Assembly (NCBI RefSeq): GCF_030915485.1
Contig: NZ_CP133266.1
Location: 3,910,001 to 3,974,000 of the forward strand
From: Neobacillus sp. PS3-40
Lineage (GTDB): Bacteria > Bacillota > Bacilli > Bacillales > Cytobacillaceae
Direction of reading: 5' to 3'
Length of the DNA: 64,000 nt
Position numbers and translations under genes: made by a program. The stretch's first letter is position 1. Each line of letters opens with the position of its first letter. Positions 51,456-59,786 of the stretch are shown in pieces. Under the pieces are notes generated by a model, which did not search any database, had not been told where the DNA came from, and worked only from the letters and a program-made list of their open reading frames with translations.

Positions 51456-52889
51456 TTATATATTACTCATCTCAAATTGGGGAATTCTTATTTGAAAATG
51501 GGTCCCGGCAGGTGAACTATTGGCGACAATGATATCTCCTCTATGTTCAAAGATAATTTTTTTTACAAAAGGAAGACCCAACCCCATCCCTTTTTCCTTA
51601 GAAGACATAAATGGATCAAAAATGCTCTCCCAGTTTTCAGGTGCGATCCCTTGTCCAGTATCATAAAAATTAATAGCAATAAAATCATCATAAAGGTCGA
51701 TATTTATTTTAATTTTTCTAGTTTCCCTTTCTAAAGGGATTGCTTCCGAACTGTTTTTTATTAAATTAATGAAGACTTGCTGCATATATGTTCTATTTAT
51801 ATAGGATTTTAAAGGTGTGTATTCACTAATAAATTCAATGTCAATCTGTTTGTCCTTTGTCAATTCTTTGGAAAATTCAATCGCTTCTTCAATAATCTCA
51901 TTCAGTTCTTCTATTCTAAATTCCATTTTAGAATTTTTCATATATTCTCTGTAGTTATTAGCAAGGTCATCTGTTTGTTTGGCACCCTTTAAAATCATTT
52001 CTAAGGAGCCTCTTTCAAATTCCGATAGGGAATGGCTCTTTTCCAGCATTTTTGCAAAACCTGTTATCACTTGATTTGTATTTTTAATTTCATGTATTAA
52101 GCTACCTGCTAAGTTGCCGGTATAGTCTAGTTTTTTCTGTCTCTCTACTACTTGATTGTATTTAATTGTCATATCGTGATTCATCTTAATAAATGAGAAC
52201 ATAATAATGACAGAAAAAATAATTACGCCAATGCTGCTTGCAATAGCACCTGTTGTAGGCGAAAAATTAATAAAACCTGTCAAAAACAATAAAAATGAAC
52301 AGATTGAAAATGTACTTAAGAAATTTTTAACGCTTGTGTTATGAATCTTCCAAGATATAAGAAATAAAAAAATAAAAAATAAAATAAAACTACTCATATG
52401 TACCATAAACACCCAGGATATAGAACCATATATCGGAAAATAGAATTCAACGGGAGAGTAGGTAACTTTTACAACTTTTAATCCTTTTATACCAAAGTCT
52501 GTCCAATTTATAATATAGATGATGGAACTCCATATAAGTAAAAGGTATAAGATTTTCTTTGTAAAAACAAAATTTAATAACTTATTTAGAATTGTGTCAC
52601 TTTTAAACGTAGTGGAATATTGATTCATGATGACGTATGCTACATAAAATACAACTGGAATTCCGTAAATGAGTGCAATTCGACAAAGTCGGAAAAGATT
52701 AAGGATAACGTCTTGATTAAATAAATCCTTAAAATAAAGGATCCCGATATCTTCCTGCCAAATAGTGATTAATAACATATATATAAATAAACTTAAAGAT
52801 AACTTTGTCCCTTTATAGATTCTCTTGATGCCCAGTGCAAGAACGATAGGGATTATTCCAATCGTACAAATCAATATTCCAATGATCAT
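51456..52889 (-). CDS. Orphan membrane sensor histidine kinase
   Basis: The 477-residue kinase has about eight hydrophobic segments in the first ~235 residues, with no long extracellular loop except KGLKVVKVTYSPVEFYFPIYG, then a HisKA-like helix with phospho-His 266 (SLIHEIKNTNQV) and a complete ATPase: N-box NLIKNSSEA, G1 DTGQGI, G2 GMGLGLPF. No response regulator lies near. It is the second gene after the ketosynthase-like gene, 39 bases away, and has GGAGGGG before ATG 52889. A signal inside the membrane, perhaps a lipid, is plausible but unproven. Confidence 0.88.
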   Translation of the reverse strand: MIIGILICTIGIIPIVLALGIKRIYKGTKLSLSLFIYMLLITIWQEDIGILYFKDLFNQDVILNLFRLCRIALIYGIPVVFYVAYVIMNQYSTTFKSDTILNKLLNFVFTKKILYLLLIWSSIIYIINWTDFGIKGLKVVKVTYSPVEFYFPIYGSISWVFMVHMSSFILFFIFLFLISWKIHNTSVKNFLSTFSICSFLLFLTGFINFSPTTGAIASSIGVIIFSVIIMFSFIKMNHDMTIKYNQVVERQKKLDYTGNLAGSLIHEIKNTNQVITGFAKMLEKSHSLSEFERGSLEMILKGAKQTDDLANNYREYMKNSKMEFRIEELNEIIEEAIEFSKELTKDKQIDIEFISEYTPLKSYINRTYMQQVFINLIKNSSEAIPLERETRKIKINIDLYDDFIAINFYDTGQGIAPENWESIFDPFMSSKEKGMGLGLPFVKKIIFEHRGDIIVANSSPAGTHFQIRIPQFEMSNI

Positions 52890-52928
52890 ATAACTTTTCC
52901 CCTCCGATGTTTAAACATAGAAAATGAA

Positions 52929-54119
52929 TTAGCTCGATTTTTTTATGTAAGCACAGGTGTTGTTTCCGCCTAGTCCATGGTTTGTAATGACCACTTCATT
53001 TACTTCCTGATATTTAGTCGTGGTTACAATATTCATGTTTTCAAATCCTTTTTTGGATGTCCGAATAGTAGGCGGGATAAAATTATGTTGAATACTTAAT
53101 AACGATGCAATTACTTGCACAATTCCACTAGCACCAAAAGGATGTCCGATCATACTTTTTATTGAGGTATATGGAACTTGATGGTTGAATATTTCTTCGG
53201 AACATCTTTTTTCAATTCGATCATTGAGTTGAAATCCAAGGGCTTGGCTATTAACATAATCTGGTTTACGCCCATGAGTTATTTCTTTTAGGGCATTAAT
53301 CATTTGCTGTCCTGTTTCTTCTGCAGCGAAATTATAAACACTATCATTATTTGAAATTACATCTACAATTTCACCTTTAATATGTGTCTCTCTTTTTATC
53401 GCTTCATCTTTTCTTTCTAAAATAATGGCGCCAGCTGCTTCTGAGACAGCAAACCCGTTACTATCTTCCTGAAATGGGACTGCTCCAGTGAAAATATCTT
53501 GATTAAGTGGAAGACCTTTTGTTTTTGCAAATGCGTAAGTAGTTGCTTTACTAATCGGGCTGTCTGATCCTCCCACAATTGCGATATCAATGATCCCACT
53601 TTTTAAATAAAGAATGGCATCCTGAATAGCTTCTAAACTTGATGTACAGCCAGTTGAAGTGGTTTTTGTAATTCCGTTTGTCCCAATATAATGTGCAATA
53701 GAAGCCGTGCTACTATGATGATTGGCCAAATGAGTAAAAGTCATTGGTATTTTTCTATAATTATCTTCGTTTGAAAAGATTATTGAATCTTGAAATGACT
53801 GTTCAATAAAGGAACCTAATGAACTTCCCCAAAAAAGTCCTATTTTCCTATTTTTTAAATTCAGGTTAGCGGACTGAATAGCCTCTTCGGCAGCAGCCAT
53901 TCCGAGTTTCGTAACCCTGGGAAGTCTCTTTAGCAGCTTATCATTTTCAAACTTTTCTATACCAGTTTTAATTATTCCTACTATGTTAGATTCGTTTTGA
54001 GGGCCAGCATTCTCAACTGTTTCAATACAGCATACCCCATTTTTTAGATTAAATAAGTATTGATCAATATTTACTGTATTTGGAGCGATGATTCCATACC
54101 CCGTACAAACTATATTCAT
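52929..54119 (-). CDS. Beta-ketoacyl-synthase-like protein with altered active site
   Basis: The 396-residue protein has the thiolase-fold layout of FabF/KAS II. The nucleophile Cys158 is kept in TSTGCTSS, and the second His (326) in SIKSMIGHPFGASG. The first catalytic His, normally in NAHGT, is replaced: the text is VNSQALGFQLND, with Gln at 292. It may therefore not do normal condensation and could be a chain-length-factor-like, regulatory or biosynthetic variant. It heads an operon with an orphan histidine kinase and no acyl carrier protein or other fatty-acid gene is near. Start ATG 54119 has AAGGTGG 12 bases upstream. Confidence 0.85.
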   Translation of the reverse strand: MNIVCTGYGIIAPNTVNIDQYLFNLKNGVCCIETVENAGPQNESNIVGIIKTGIEKFENDKLLKRLPRVTKLGMAAAEEAIQSANLNLKNRKIGLFWGSSLGSFIEQSFQDSIIFSNEDNYRKIPMTFTHLANHHSSTASIAHYIGTNGITKTTSTGCTSSLEAIQDAILYLKSGIIDIAIVGGSDSPISKATTYAFAKTKGLPLNQDIFTGAVPFQEDSNGFAVSEAAGAIILERKDEAIKRETHIKGEIVDVISNNDSVYNFAAEETGQQMINALKEITHGRKPDYVNSQALGFQLNDRIEKRCSEEIFNHQVPYTSIKSMIGHPFGASGIVQVIASLLSIQHNFIPPTIRTSKKGFENMNIVTTTKYQEVNEVVITNHGLGGNNTCAYIKKSS

Positions 54120-54497
54120 TTAGTAAATAGCCACCTTAGTAATAATTTATATGCTACTATTATACTATTATACTATTACATATTTATACAAAAATCGCCA
54201 TTTTTCGATAGAATTCAACAATAATTTACACTGTTTTTACGGAACAAGCGGTTTTGTTTTAATAATATCTCGTCTTTTAAAAAATACCAAAATAGTTCAA
54301 AAGATGGAAACTGTTTTTTACCAATTAATAAGCAATAATTTGATGACATAAGAAAGCGGCTACTTTTTTTATCCTATTTTAAAATAAATATTTAGATTGT
54401 TAAGTGATGTACGTAAAATAAGTTTTTGTTTAGCTTAACATATTATTAGAAATATATGGTAAAATTATGTGTGTGATTAAGTAGGAGGGTGGTACTA
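54120..54497. other. Promoter region between divergent genes
   Basis: AT-rich; TATTATACTATTATACTATTACA near 54155-54180 could supply -10 boxes. A 66-codon plus-strand frame (54151-54351) has no ribosome site and odd composition, so I do not count it. Confidence 0.45.
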
Positions 54498-54800
54498 ATG
54501 AAGGTACTATTGGAGTTAATACGAATCGTTTTTATATTTGTATTTTTCGTTGGAATTTTAAGTTCCATTATTAAGTATGTATACATAAAATTAGGTACTA
54601 ACGTTGACACTTATGGCTGGATGGTACTAATCGCAATTCTGACATTATTTTTTGTACTGTATAGGAATAAATATCAGTTTAGTGGATGGTATTCGGGTAA
54701 AGGCCGAGAAAAACTCCCCAAAAAAATATCAAAATTGCTCATATCTAGTTCAATAGTATTATTGGTATTGCCTCCTATTTTAAGTTTCCTATTCAACTAA
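54498..54800 (+). CDS. 100-aa three-helix membrane protein
   Basis: The protein has three hydrophobic segments (LIRIVFIFVFFVGILSSIIKYVYI, YGWMVLIAILTLFFVLY and LLISSSIVLLVLPPILSFLF) and a basic linker with FSGWYSGKGREKLPKKISK. I do not recognise it. GTAGGAGGGTGGT precedes ATG 54498, a strong ribosome site, and a small terminator follows. Confidence 0.7.
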   Translation: MKVLLELIRIVFIFVFFVGILSSIIKYVYIKLGTNVDTYGWMVLIAILTLFFVLYRNKYQFSGWYSGKGREKLPKKISKLLISSSIVLLVLPPILSFLFN

Positions 54801-54890
54801 TAGGACAACAGTTTTTTTGTCTAGTGGAATCAAGGCTGGATAGCAGTAACGGAATAATGCTTAATCATCACCGTGATCAGCAGGGGCTTA

Positions 54891-54914
54891 AGGCTCCTGT
54901 TTTTGCGTTTATTC
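54891..54914 (+). terminator. Short terminator
   Basis: CAGGGGC pairs with GCTCCTG around TTAAG, followed by TTTTT. Confidence 0.55.
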
Positions 54915-55373
54915 GGGGTAGCAGGGTCTGAAATTTATCAAAGGTGATAAGAGAAAAATTTTACCAATGATCTAGTTTCTCAAGTGGCTAGCGTGAATTA
55001 CTTTAGTTACCAATAATGCTAAATTTCACTATGCAGGATTGTAGTAAATTAGATTCAATTAGAGTTGATAAAGTGATTTTCCTTATTTTTGAGACCAAAA
55101 GCATATTCCCATATGGTAAAATTAGACTTATTGAGAAATTACATGTTTGGGAGGAATATCCTATTTCTAGATTTGAACTTGACATAAATATCTTTATAGC
55201 TTGATACTTTTAAAAGGAACTATCATGGTAGGAACATTTAGGTATTAAAATATCTATTCCAGGCAGGACCTTTTACGTTGATTTGTGGAAGCATGTTTCC
55301 GGATAAAATAAATTTTTACAGAAATAGTAAATCAATAACGAATAGTTGAACTTACGGTATGGGGGAACGGTTT
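54915..55373. other. Gene-free stretch
   Basis: A 62-codon frame (55016-55204, MLNFTMQDCSKLDSIRVDK...) has fair protein-like composition but no ribosome site; it may be a remnant. Nothing else is seen. Confidence 0.4.
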
Positions 55374-55880
55374 ATGGTTGGGATAAAATCCGTAAAAATT
55401 GATGGAGAGAGTCTACATGTATTTAAAAGCGCGATCTATATCTTGGTGGCAAGTTCGGGATTCACGCTGGAATTGGGTATGATTGTCAGTGAAGTTGTGG
55501 TAAAAAAATATAGAAAAGTGGAAAATCTAATTATTGAGATAGAGTTAGAAGATGGTAGAATCATCAATTCAATTATGCATTTAAAAATCTTTTCAGGTGG
55601 CTTACCACAGCTAAATTTGTTCTGTGAACTCGATGACATTCAGGACTATGAAGATTTTGATAAGTTGAACGAAAATGATTCGTGGTTTCCGAATATTGAG
55701 GATGGGATTACATTAGAAGAAATAAGAAGAGTGGAAATGCCCAATGAAGAAATTAGTTTGAAATTAAACCTGCCAATTGACCAAGCTGAATGGTTAAAAA
55801 ATCAAAAAAAGGCGAGTTTAAATGAACTCTTCAAAGAGTTTATTCATTACTATTGGGAAAAACAGGGTTTAAAAAAATAG
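55374..55880 (+). CDS. 168-aa hypothetical protein
   Basis: Start ATG 55374 has GGGGGAACGG upstream. The N-terminal ~110 residues look beta-rich (VSEVVVKKYRKVENLIIEIELEDGRIINS) and the C-terminal ~45 (LKLNLPIDQAEWLKNQKKASLNELFKEFIHYYWEKQG) read like a ribbon-helix-helix or DNA-binding-style helix pair. I do not recognise the family. A terminator follows immediately. Confidence 0.65.
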   Translation: MVGIKSVKIDGESLHVFKSAIYILVASSGFTLELGMIVSEVVVKKYRKVENLIIEIELEDGRIINSIMHLKIFSGGLPQLNLFCELDDIQDYEDFDKLNENDSWFPNIEDGITLEEIRRVEMPNEEISLKLNLPIDQAEWLKNQKKASLNELFKEFIHYYWEKQGLKK

Positions 55881-55908
55881 ACTTTCATAAAATGAGAGTC
55901 TATTTTTT
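55878..55908. terminator. Terminator between converging genes
   Basis: TAGACTTTCAT pairs with ATGAGAGTCTA, followed by TTTTTT. Confidence 0.8.
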
Positions 55909-55915
55909 CATATAT

Positions 55916-56290
55916 TTATATAAAGTCTAATGATTGGGAACTTATTTTTTCAAGTTCTTCTTCTTTGAATCCAATGATAACCTTCTCGCCATTTGTTAAA
56001 ATAGGTTTTTTTAGTAACATGCCATCTGTGGCCAATAAATCGAGCAGTTCTTTTTCCGTTGCTGTCTTTATTTTATCTTTTAATCCCAATTCACGGTATT
56101 TCTTAGTACTCGTACTAACGAAATTTTTTATTTCAAGGCCACTATTTTGATAAAGATCTTGAAGTTCTTCCCGTGATGGAGGACTTTTAACTATATGCAT
56201 TTCATTATAGGAAACTTGATGATCATCAAGCCATTTTTTTACTTTCCGACATGTTTGACATTGTGGATGCCAATATAAAGTTAATGCCAT
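55916..56290 (-). CDS. ArsC/Spx family thioredoxin-fold protein (YusI-like)
   Basis: The 124-residue protein starts MALTLYWHPQCQTCRKVKKWLDDHQVSYNEMHI with a CxxC redox motif at about residues 11-14 and contains KNFVSTSTKKYRELGLKDK and ATDGMLLKKPILTNGEKVIIGFKEEEL, typical of the ArsC-like Spx/MgsR/YusI group. It lacks the RPxx-Arg arsenate triad as far as I can see, so arsenate reduction is unlikely. ATG 56290 follows AAGGTAGAGATT. Role unknown, perhaps thiol-redox regulation. Confidence 0.87.
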   Translation of the reverse strand: MALTLYWHPQCQTCRKVKKWLDDHQVSYNEMHIVKSPPSREELQDLYQNSGLEIKNFVSTSTKKYRELGLKDKIKTATEKELLDLLATDGMLLKKPILTNGEKVIIGFKEEELEKISSQSLDFI

Positions 56291-56573
56291 AATCTCTACC
56301 TTCTTTTTTAAAAAATAATTGGTCACTATACATAGTACCATAGTCTTTATCATTTTTAACGGTAGATGCCTTTTGGATACCTCAACGATTATTTAGCCTG
56401 GTTCATTTCTTGGATTATGTTCAAAATCGAAGTGACAATGATAATAAAAAAATAATGGTAGAAAGTTGCTTGTCTCCAATAAACTCAACTTATTGTAGTC
56501 TTCGGATGTGTCCAAGTTTTCCACTAACCTATATATTTTTTCTATTTATAATTATACAAAGAGGGGTGACAAT

Positions 56574-56942
56574 ATGAGAAAAATAGTAATTGGTATTCTA
56601 ATAGTCTGTTTATACTGTTTTCCGTTTGTTTATTTTTCAATGCACCAAGATTTTGCTAACCGTTCCATGATCGGCTATTTAATTATGATTGTAGTGACTT
56701 CACTTCTTGCGTTCTTCGGCAAACTCTGTCGCAATTCAATCTCTCTTATTATTGGGAATATATTATCTGTAATAATTTCATTTTATTTCATAAGCGAGAT
56801 GACAGGGAACGAACGATGGGGTGGCTATTTTAAGCCATTAACTCCAAATCAATTATTAATCCTGGTTAGTTTTTTGAATTTAATTCCTCAGTTCTTCGCT
56901 ATGAAGTTAGCTAATAGACACAAAAATAAAGTTAAAGATTAA
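56574..56942 (+). CDS. 122-aa four-helix membrane protein
   Basis: The protein has four hydrophobic segments (VIGILIVCLYCFPFVYF, MIGYLIMIVVTSLLAFFG, LIIGNILSVIISFYFI and LLILVSFLNLIPQFFAMK) joined by MTGNERWGGYFKPLTPNQ. I do not recognise it. ATG 56574 is preceded by AGAGGGGTGAC. The 52-bp repeat array starts 19 bases after the stop. Confidence 0.7.
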   Translation: MRKIVIGILIVCLYCFPFVYFSMHQDFANRSMIGYLIMIVVTSLLAFFGKLCRNSISLIIGNILSVIISFYFISEMTGNERWGGYFKPLTPNQLLILVSFLNLIPQFFAMKLANRHKNKVKD

Positions 56943-56960
56943 TTTGATTGAGAAGAGTAA

Positions 56961-57315
56961 GGCTCAAACTTGGTTGAGAAACAAAAGAAAAGGCCTTCAT
57001 CGAGGTTATGAAGGCCCAAACTTGGTTGAGAAACAAGAGAAAGGCCTTCATCGAGGTTATGAAGGCCCAAACTTGGTTTAGAAACAAGAGAAAAGGCCTT
57101 CAGCGAGGTTATGAAGGCCCAAACTCGGTTAAGAAACAAGAGAAAAGGCCTTCATTGAGGTTATGAAGGCCCAAACTCGGTTAAGAAACAAGAGAAAAGG
57201 CCTTCATTGAGGTTATGAAGGCCCAAACTCGGTTTAGAAACAAGAGAAAAGGCCTTCATCAAGGTTATGAAGGCCCAAACTTGGTTGAGAAACAAGAGAA
57301 AAGGCCTTCATTGAA
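56961..57315. repeat. Seven tandem 52-bp units, each holding a hairpin
   Basis: Units begin at 56961, 57013, 57064, 57116, 57168, 57220 and 57272 (steps 52, 51, 52, 52, 52, 52). Most contain GGCCTTCAT-N7-ATGAAGGCC, a perfect 9-bp stem. Differences lie mainly in the loop (CGAGGTT, TGAGGTT, CAAGGTT) and in the CTTGG/CTCGG link. The period is not a multiple of three, so it does not code for a repeated peptide. There are no unique spacers. Confidence 0.93.
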
Positions 57316-57671
57316 GCGAAGATAGACAAATCCTTATGGGAATTTTCCCATGATTTGTATAGTGTGGAAAACATACGAATGAACAAGTAATTTCTCTGTT
57401 ATTTCCAGACTTATACTCCACAAGTAAACCCGTTAGTATTTTTCCAAGTAGTTCCGTTTTTGTGGAGAAACATTTCATATAGCAACCTAATTAGTAGACC
57501 AAATCGCATAGGATTTGGTCTTTTTAAAATTACATATTATATCAATGTTTATTTGAATTTTAATATTCGTAACGACTTATTCTTATAGTTTTACCACAAA
57601 AGGTAAAATATGTTAAAATCAATCATACGACTTTGTTATTCTCTTAATTTTCAAAAAAATGGAAGGTTGCT
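57316..57671. other. Gene-free stretch after the 52-bp array
   Basis: ACCAAATCGCATAGGATTTGGT (57498-57519) with a T run after it forms a small terminator-like hairpin. No gene is seen. Confidence 0.5.
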
Positions 57672-57921
57672 ATGAGCGGATATTTATTAATATGGACTAT
57701 TTTATTGGCATCTCTTTTAATTTTAAACATTAGGGCTATTTCTTTGTATAACAAGAAAGAAGCACCTCTATGTTTTATCTGACATACTCATTGGTATTTC
57801 AGGACCAATTATTGGATTTATATCGGTCAATATTTTTCAAAAGATGGAACATAGCTCGGATGGTGGCGAAGGAACAGCATTAGGAGCGGGATTTTCAGAT
57901 CAATGGAGGTTGTCTTTGTAA
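57672..57921 (+). pseudogene. Broken small membrane-protein gene
   Basis: ATG 57672 behind GGAAGGTTG starts MSGYLLIWTILLASLLILNIRAISLYNKKEA and meets a stop at about 57780. A second frame continues DILIGISGPIIGFISVNIFQK then MEHSSDGGEGTALGAGFSD, as expected after a frameshift near 57770. The whole looks like a two-helix small protein destroyed by a small indel. Confidence 0.55.
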
Positions 57922-58088
57922 AAAGTCTTCCCCAGGTTTCATTTTTAATTAAATTAAAAGGTTGCAAGAATTAAAGATTGGAATGCTATTTATATCAAAA
58001 CCTAAATCAGGTAGATCTAGTCTCAGGCATTAAAATTATTAAAATAATTTATTATTCAAAAGTTAGACCTGAATGAAAGGAGCAAAAT

Positions 58089-58871
58089 ATGGATTTATAC
58101 AATAAGATTAAATTGAGTATGGAAAAATATAGTGGAACAGTGGATTTCCTGAATGAGATATACGGATTAGATGAAAATGAAAATTATGAGGCTATTTTTT
58201 TAGCACCTACCTGGAAACCAGAAAAAATATTTAAAAATTACGATGCAATCATAGAATTGGTTAAAGAAGGATCGTATTTCAATGGCTACATCTTGAAAAT
58301 AGATGGGAAGAAGTATGGTTATATTCAAGCTGGTAGTGGTGCATCAAATATGGTGGACCTTTGTTTGACATTAGGGAATAGTAAATGCAAAAAAATAATT
58401 TTTATAGGAGCAGTGGGGGGATTAAAAGAAGATTTAAAGATTGGAGATATTATTACACCATCAAAGTGTATTGCTGGCGATGGTGCTTCACTTTACCTGT
58501 ACGAAACATTATCGAAAAACCATTTTCAAAAAGAGGTATATCCAAAACAAGATGTAAAGGAAAATGTGTTATCAATTGCTAAAAAAATGGGCTTAGATTT
58601 AAAAGAGAAAATCGTATATTGTACTGATTCGATATTCTGTGAGTATCTTCATTTAAATGAAATTTTACAGTTTGACAGTGAGGCAATAGAAATGGAGACA
58701 GCAGCATTTTACAGATGTATGGAGATTATGAACAAGGATGGAATTGCAATTTTGTGCGTTTCAGATAATTTATTAACGCAAAATTCTTTAGTTGGAAGAA
58801 GTAGTGAGGATACACATAAGTTTCATAAAAGCAGAGAGACATTAATTCCTAAATTGGTTTTGAGTTTGTAG
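58089..58871 (+). CDS. Nucleoside phosphorylase family protein
   Basis: The 260-residue protein is of the PNP/UDP phosphorylase (phosphorylase/MTA nucleosidase) fold: FIGAVGGLKEDLKIGDIITPSK and the substrate-site EAIEMETAAFYR, followed by LCVSDNLL. It cleaves a nucleoside, but whether by phosphate or water and which base is unclear. Sequence is divergent from DeoD, PunA and MtnN, and there is an N-terminal extension of ~40 residues. GAAAGGAGC lies before ATG 58089. It precedes an ABC exporter by 156 bases. Confidence 0.82.
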   Translation: MDLYNKIKLSMEKYSGTVDFLNEIYGLDENENYEAIFLAPTWKPEKIFKNYDAIIELVKEGSYFNGYILKIDGKKYGYIQAGSGASNMVDLCLTLGNSKCKKIIFIGAVGGLKEDLKIGDIITPSKCIAGDGASLYLYETLSKNHFQKEVYPKQDVKENVLSIAKKMGLDLKEKIVYCTDSIFCEYLHLNEILQFDSEAIEMETAAFYRCMEIMNKDGIAILCVSDNLLTQNSLVGRSSEDTHKFHKSRETLIPKLVLSL

Positions 58872-59027
58872 AGATGAATCTTTTATTTAAGGTATATCAA
58901 AGGGGAATGAGGAAGGAACTTTTGAAGAGTTAATAGAAGATAAAGGTCGATGTCATGAAATGTATCTGTCCCAATCAGAGTGGTACTGAGTGGAAAGAGC
59001 ATTAATCTTTTAGTGAGGTGCTTTAGG

Positions 59028-59786
59028 TTGAAAAATACTATTTTATCAATTCGGAATCTACATAAAGTCTATAAGGGACAGGAACATGAAGTCGTTGCAC
59101 TTAATAAAGTTTCCTTTGATTTAAATGAAGGAGAAATTCTGGCAATTATGGGGACGAGTGGTTCGGGGAAAAGCACATTGCTAAATATAATTGGAGCTTT
59201 AGATGAACCAAACCAAGGGGAAATTGTCCTCCAAAATAAGAAACAAAAAGATATCTTTACTGAGCCGGAGGCAACGCTTTATCGTAGTCAAAACATCGGA
59301 TTTATTTTTCAGGCATATCACCTCCTTAAAGATCTAACTGTCGAGGAGAATATTGCACTGCCATTGATATTAAAAGGCACTAAACGTGATGAAATCAGCA
59401 ATAAAGTTGATAATATGCTTAGGATTGTTGGATTAAAGGAGTGGAGAAATCATAGGCCATTTCAATTATCAGGAGGCCAGCAGCAACGGGTAGCTATTGG
59501 CCGCGCCCTTATAACCTCCCCTCCAATCGTCCTCGCAGATGAACCAACGGGTAATTTGGATTTCAATACGTCTACAGACATTCTGAAGGTATTAAAAGAC
59601 ATGAAAGATCAATTTAATCAAAGCATTATCATTGTAACCCATGACCCTTATGTAGCAACCTTTGCAGACAGGGTCATGTTCTTCCACGATGGACATATTG
59701 TTGATGAGCTTATATGTCAACAGGATGAAAAAGATATGGATCGAATTCTAAGCAAGTTTAGAAAAATCATGGAGTATTCCAAATGA
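59028..59786 (+). CDS. ABC exporter ATPase (LolD/MacB/FtsE type)
   Basis: The 252-residue ATPase has Walker [10 protein letters not shown], signature [13 protein letters not shown], Walker [13 protein letters not shown] and a switch His in IVTHDP. The GNLD after Walker B marks the MacB/LolD/BceA group. Start TTG 59028 with GAGGTG ten bases upstream is better than the ATG-like frame from 58980. It overlaps the permease start by four bases (ATGA), so they form one exporter. No BceRS-type two-component genes are in view, so an antimicrobial-peptide role is open. Confidence 0.88.
   Translation: MKNTILSIRNLHKVYKGQEHEVVALNKVSFDLNEGEILAIMGTSGSGKSTLLNIIGALDEPNQGEIVLQNKKQKDIFTEPEATLYRSQNIGFIFQAYHLLKDLTVEENIALPLILKGTKRDEISNKVDNMLRIVGLKEWRNHRPFQLSGGQQQRVAIGRALITSPPIVLADEPTGNLDFNTSTDILKVLKDMKDQFNQSIIIVTHDPYVATFADRVMFFHDGHIVDELICQQDEKDMDRILSKFRKIMEYSK

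Noticed and set aside
55016-55204. 62-codon plus-strand gene
   Set aside because: No ribosome site and no recognisable motif; kept only as a remark in the gene-free stretch.
56961-57315. CRISPR array
   Set aside because: The 52-bp units are contiguous and almost the same along their whole length; there are no unique spacers and no cas genes.
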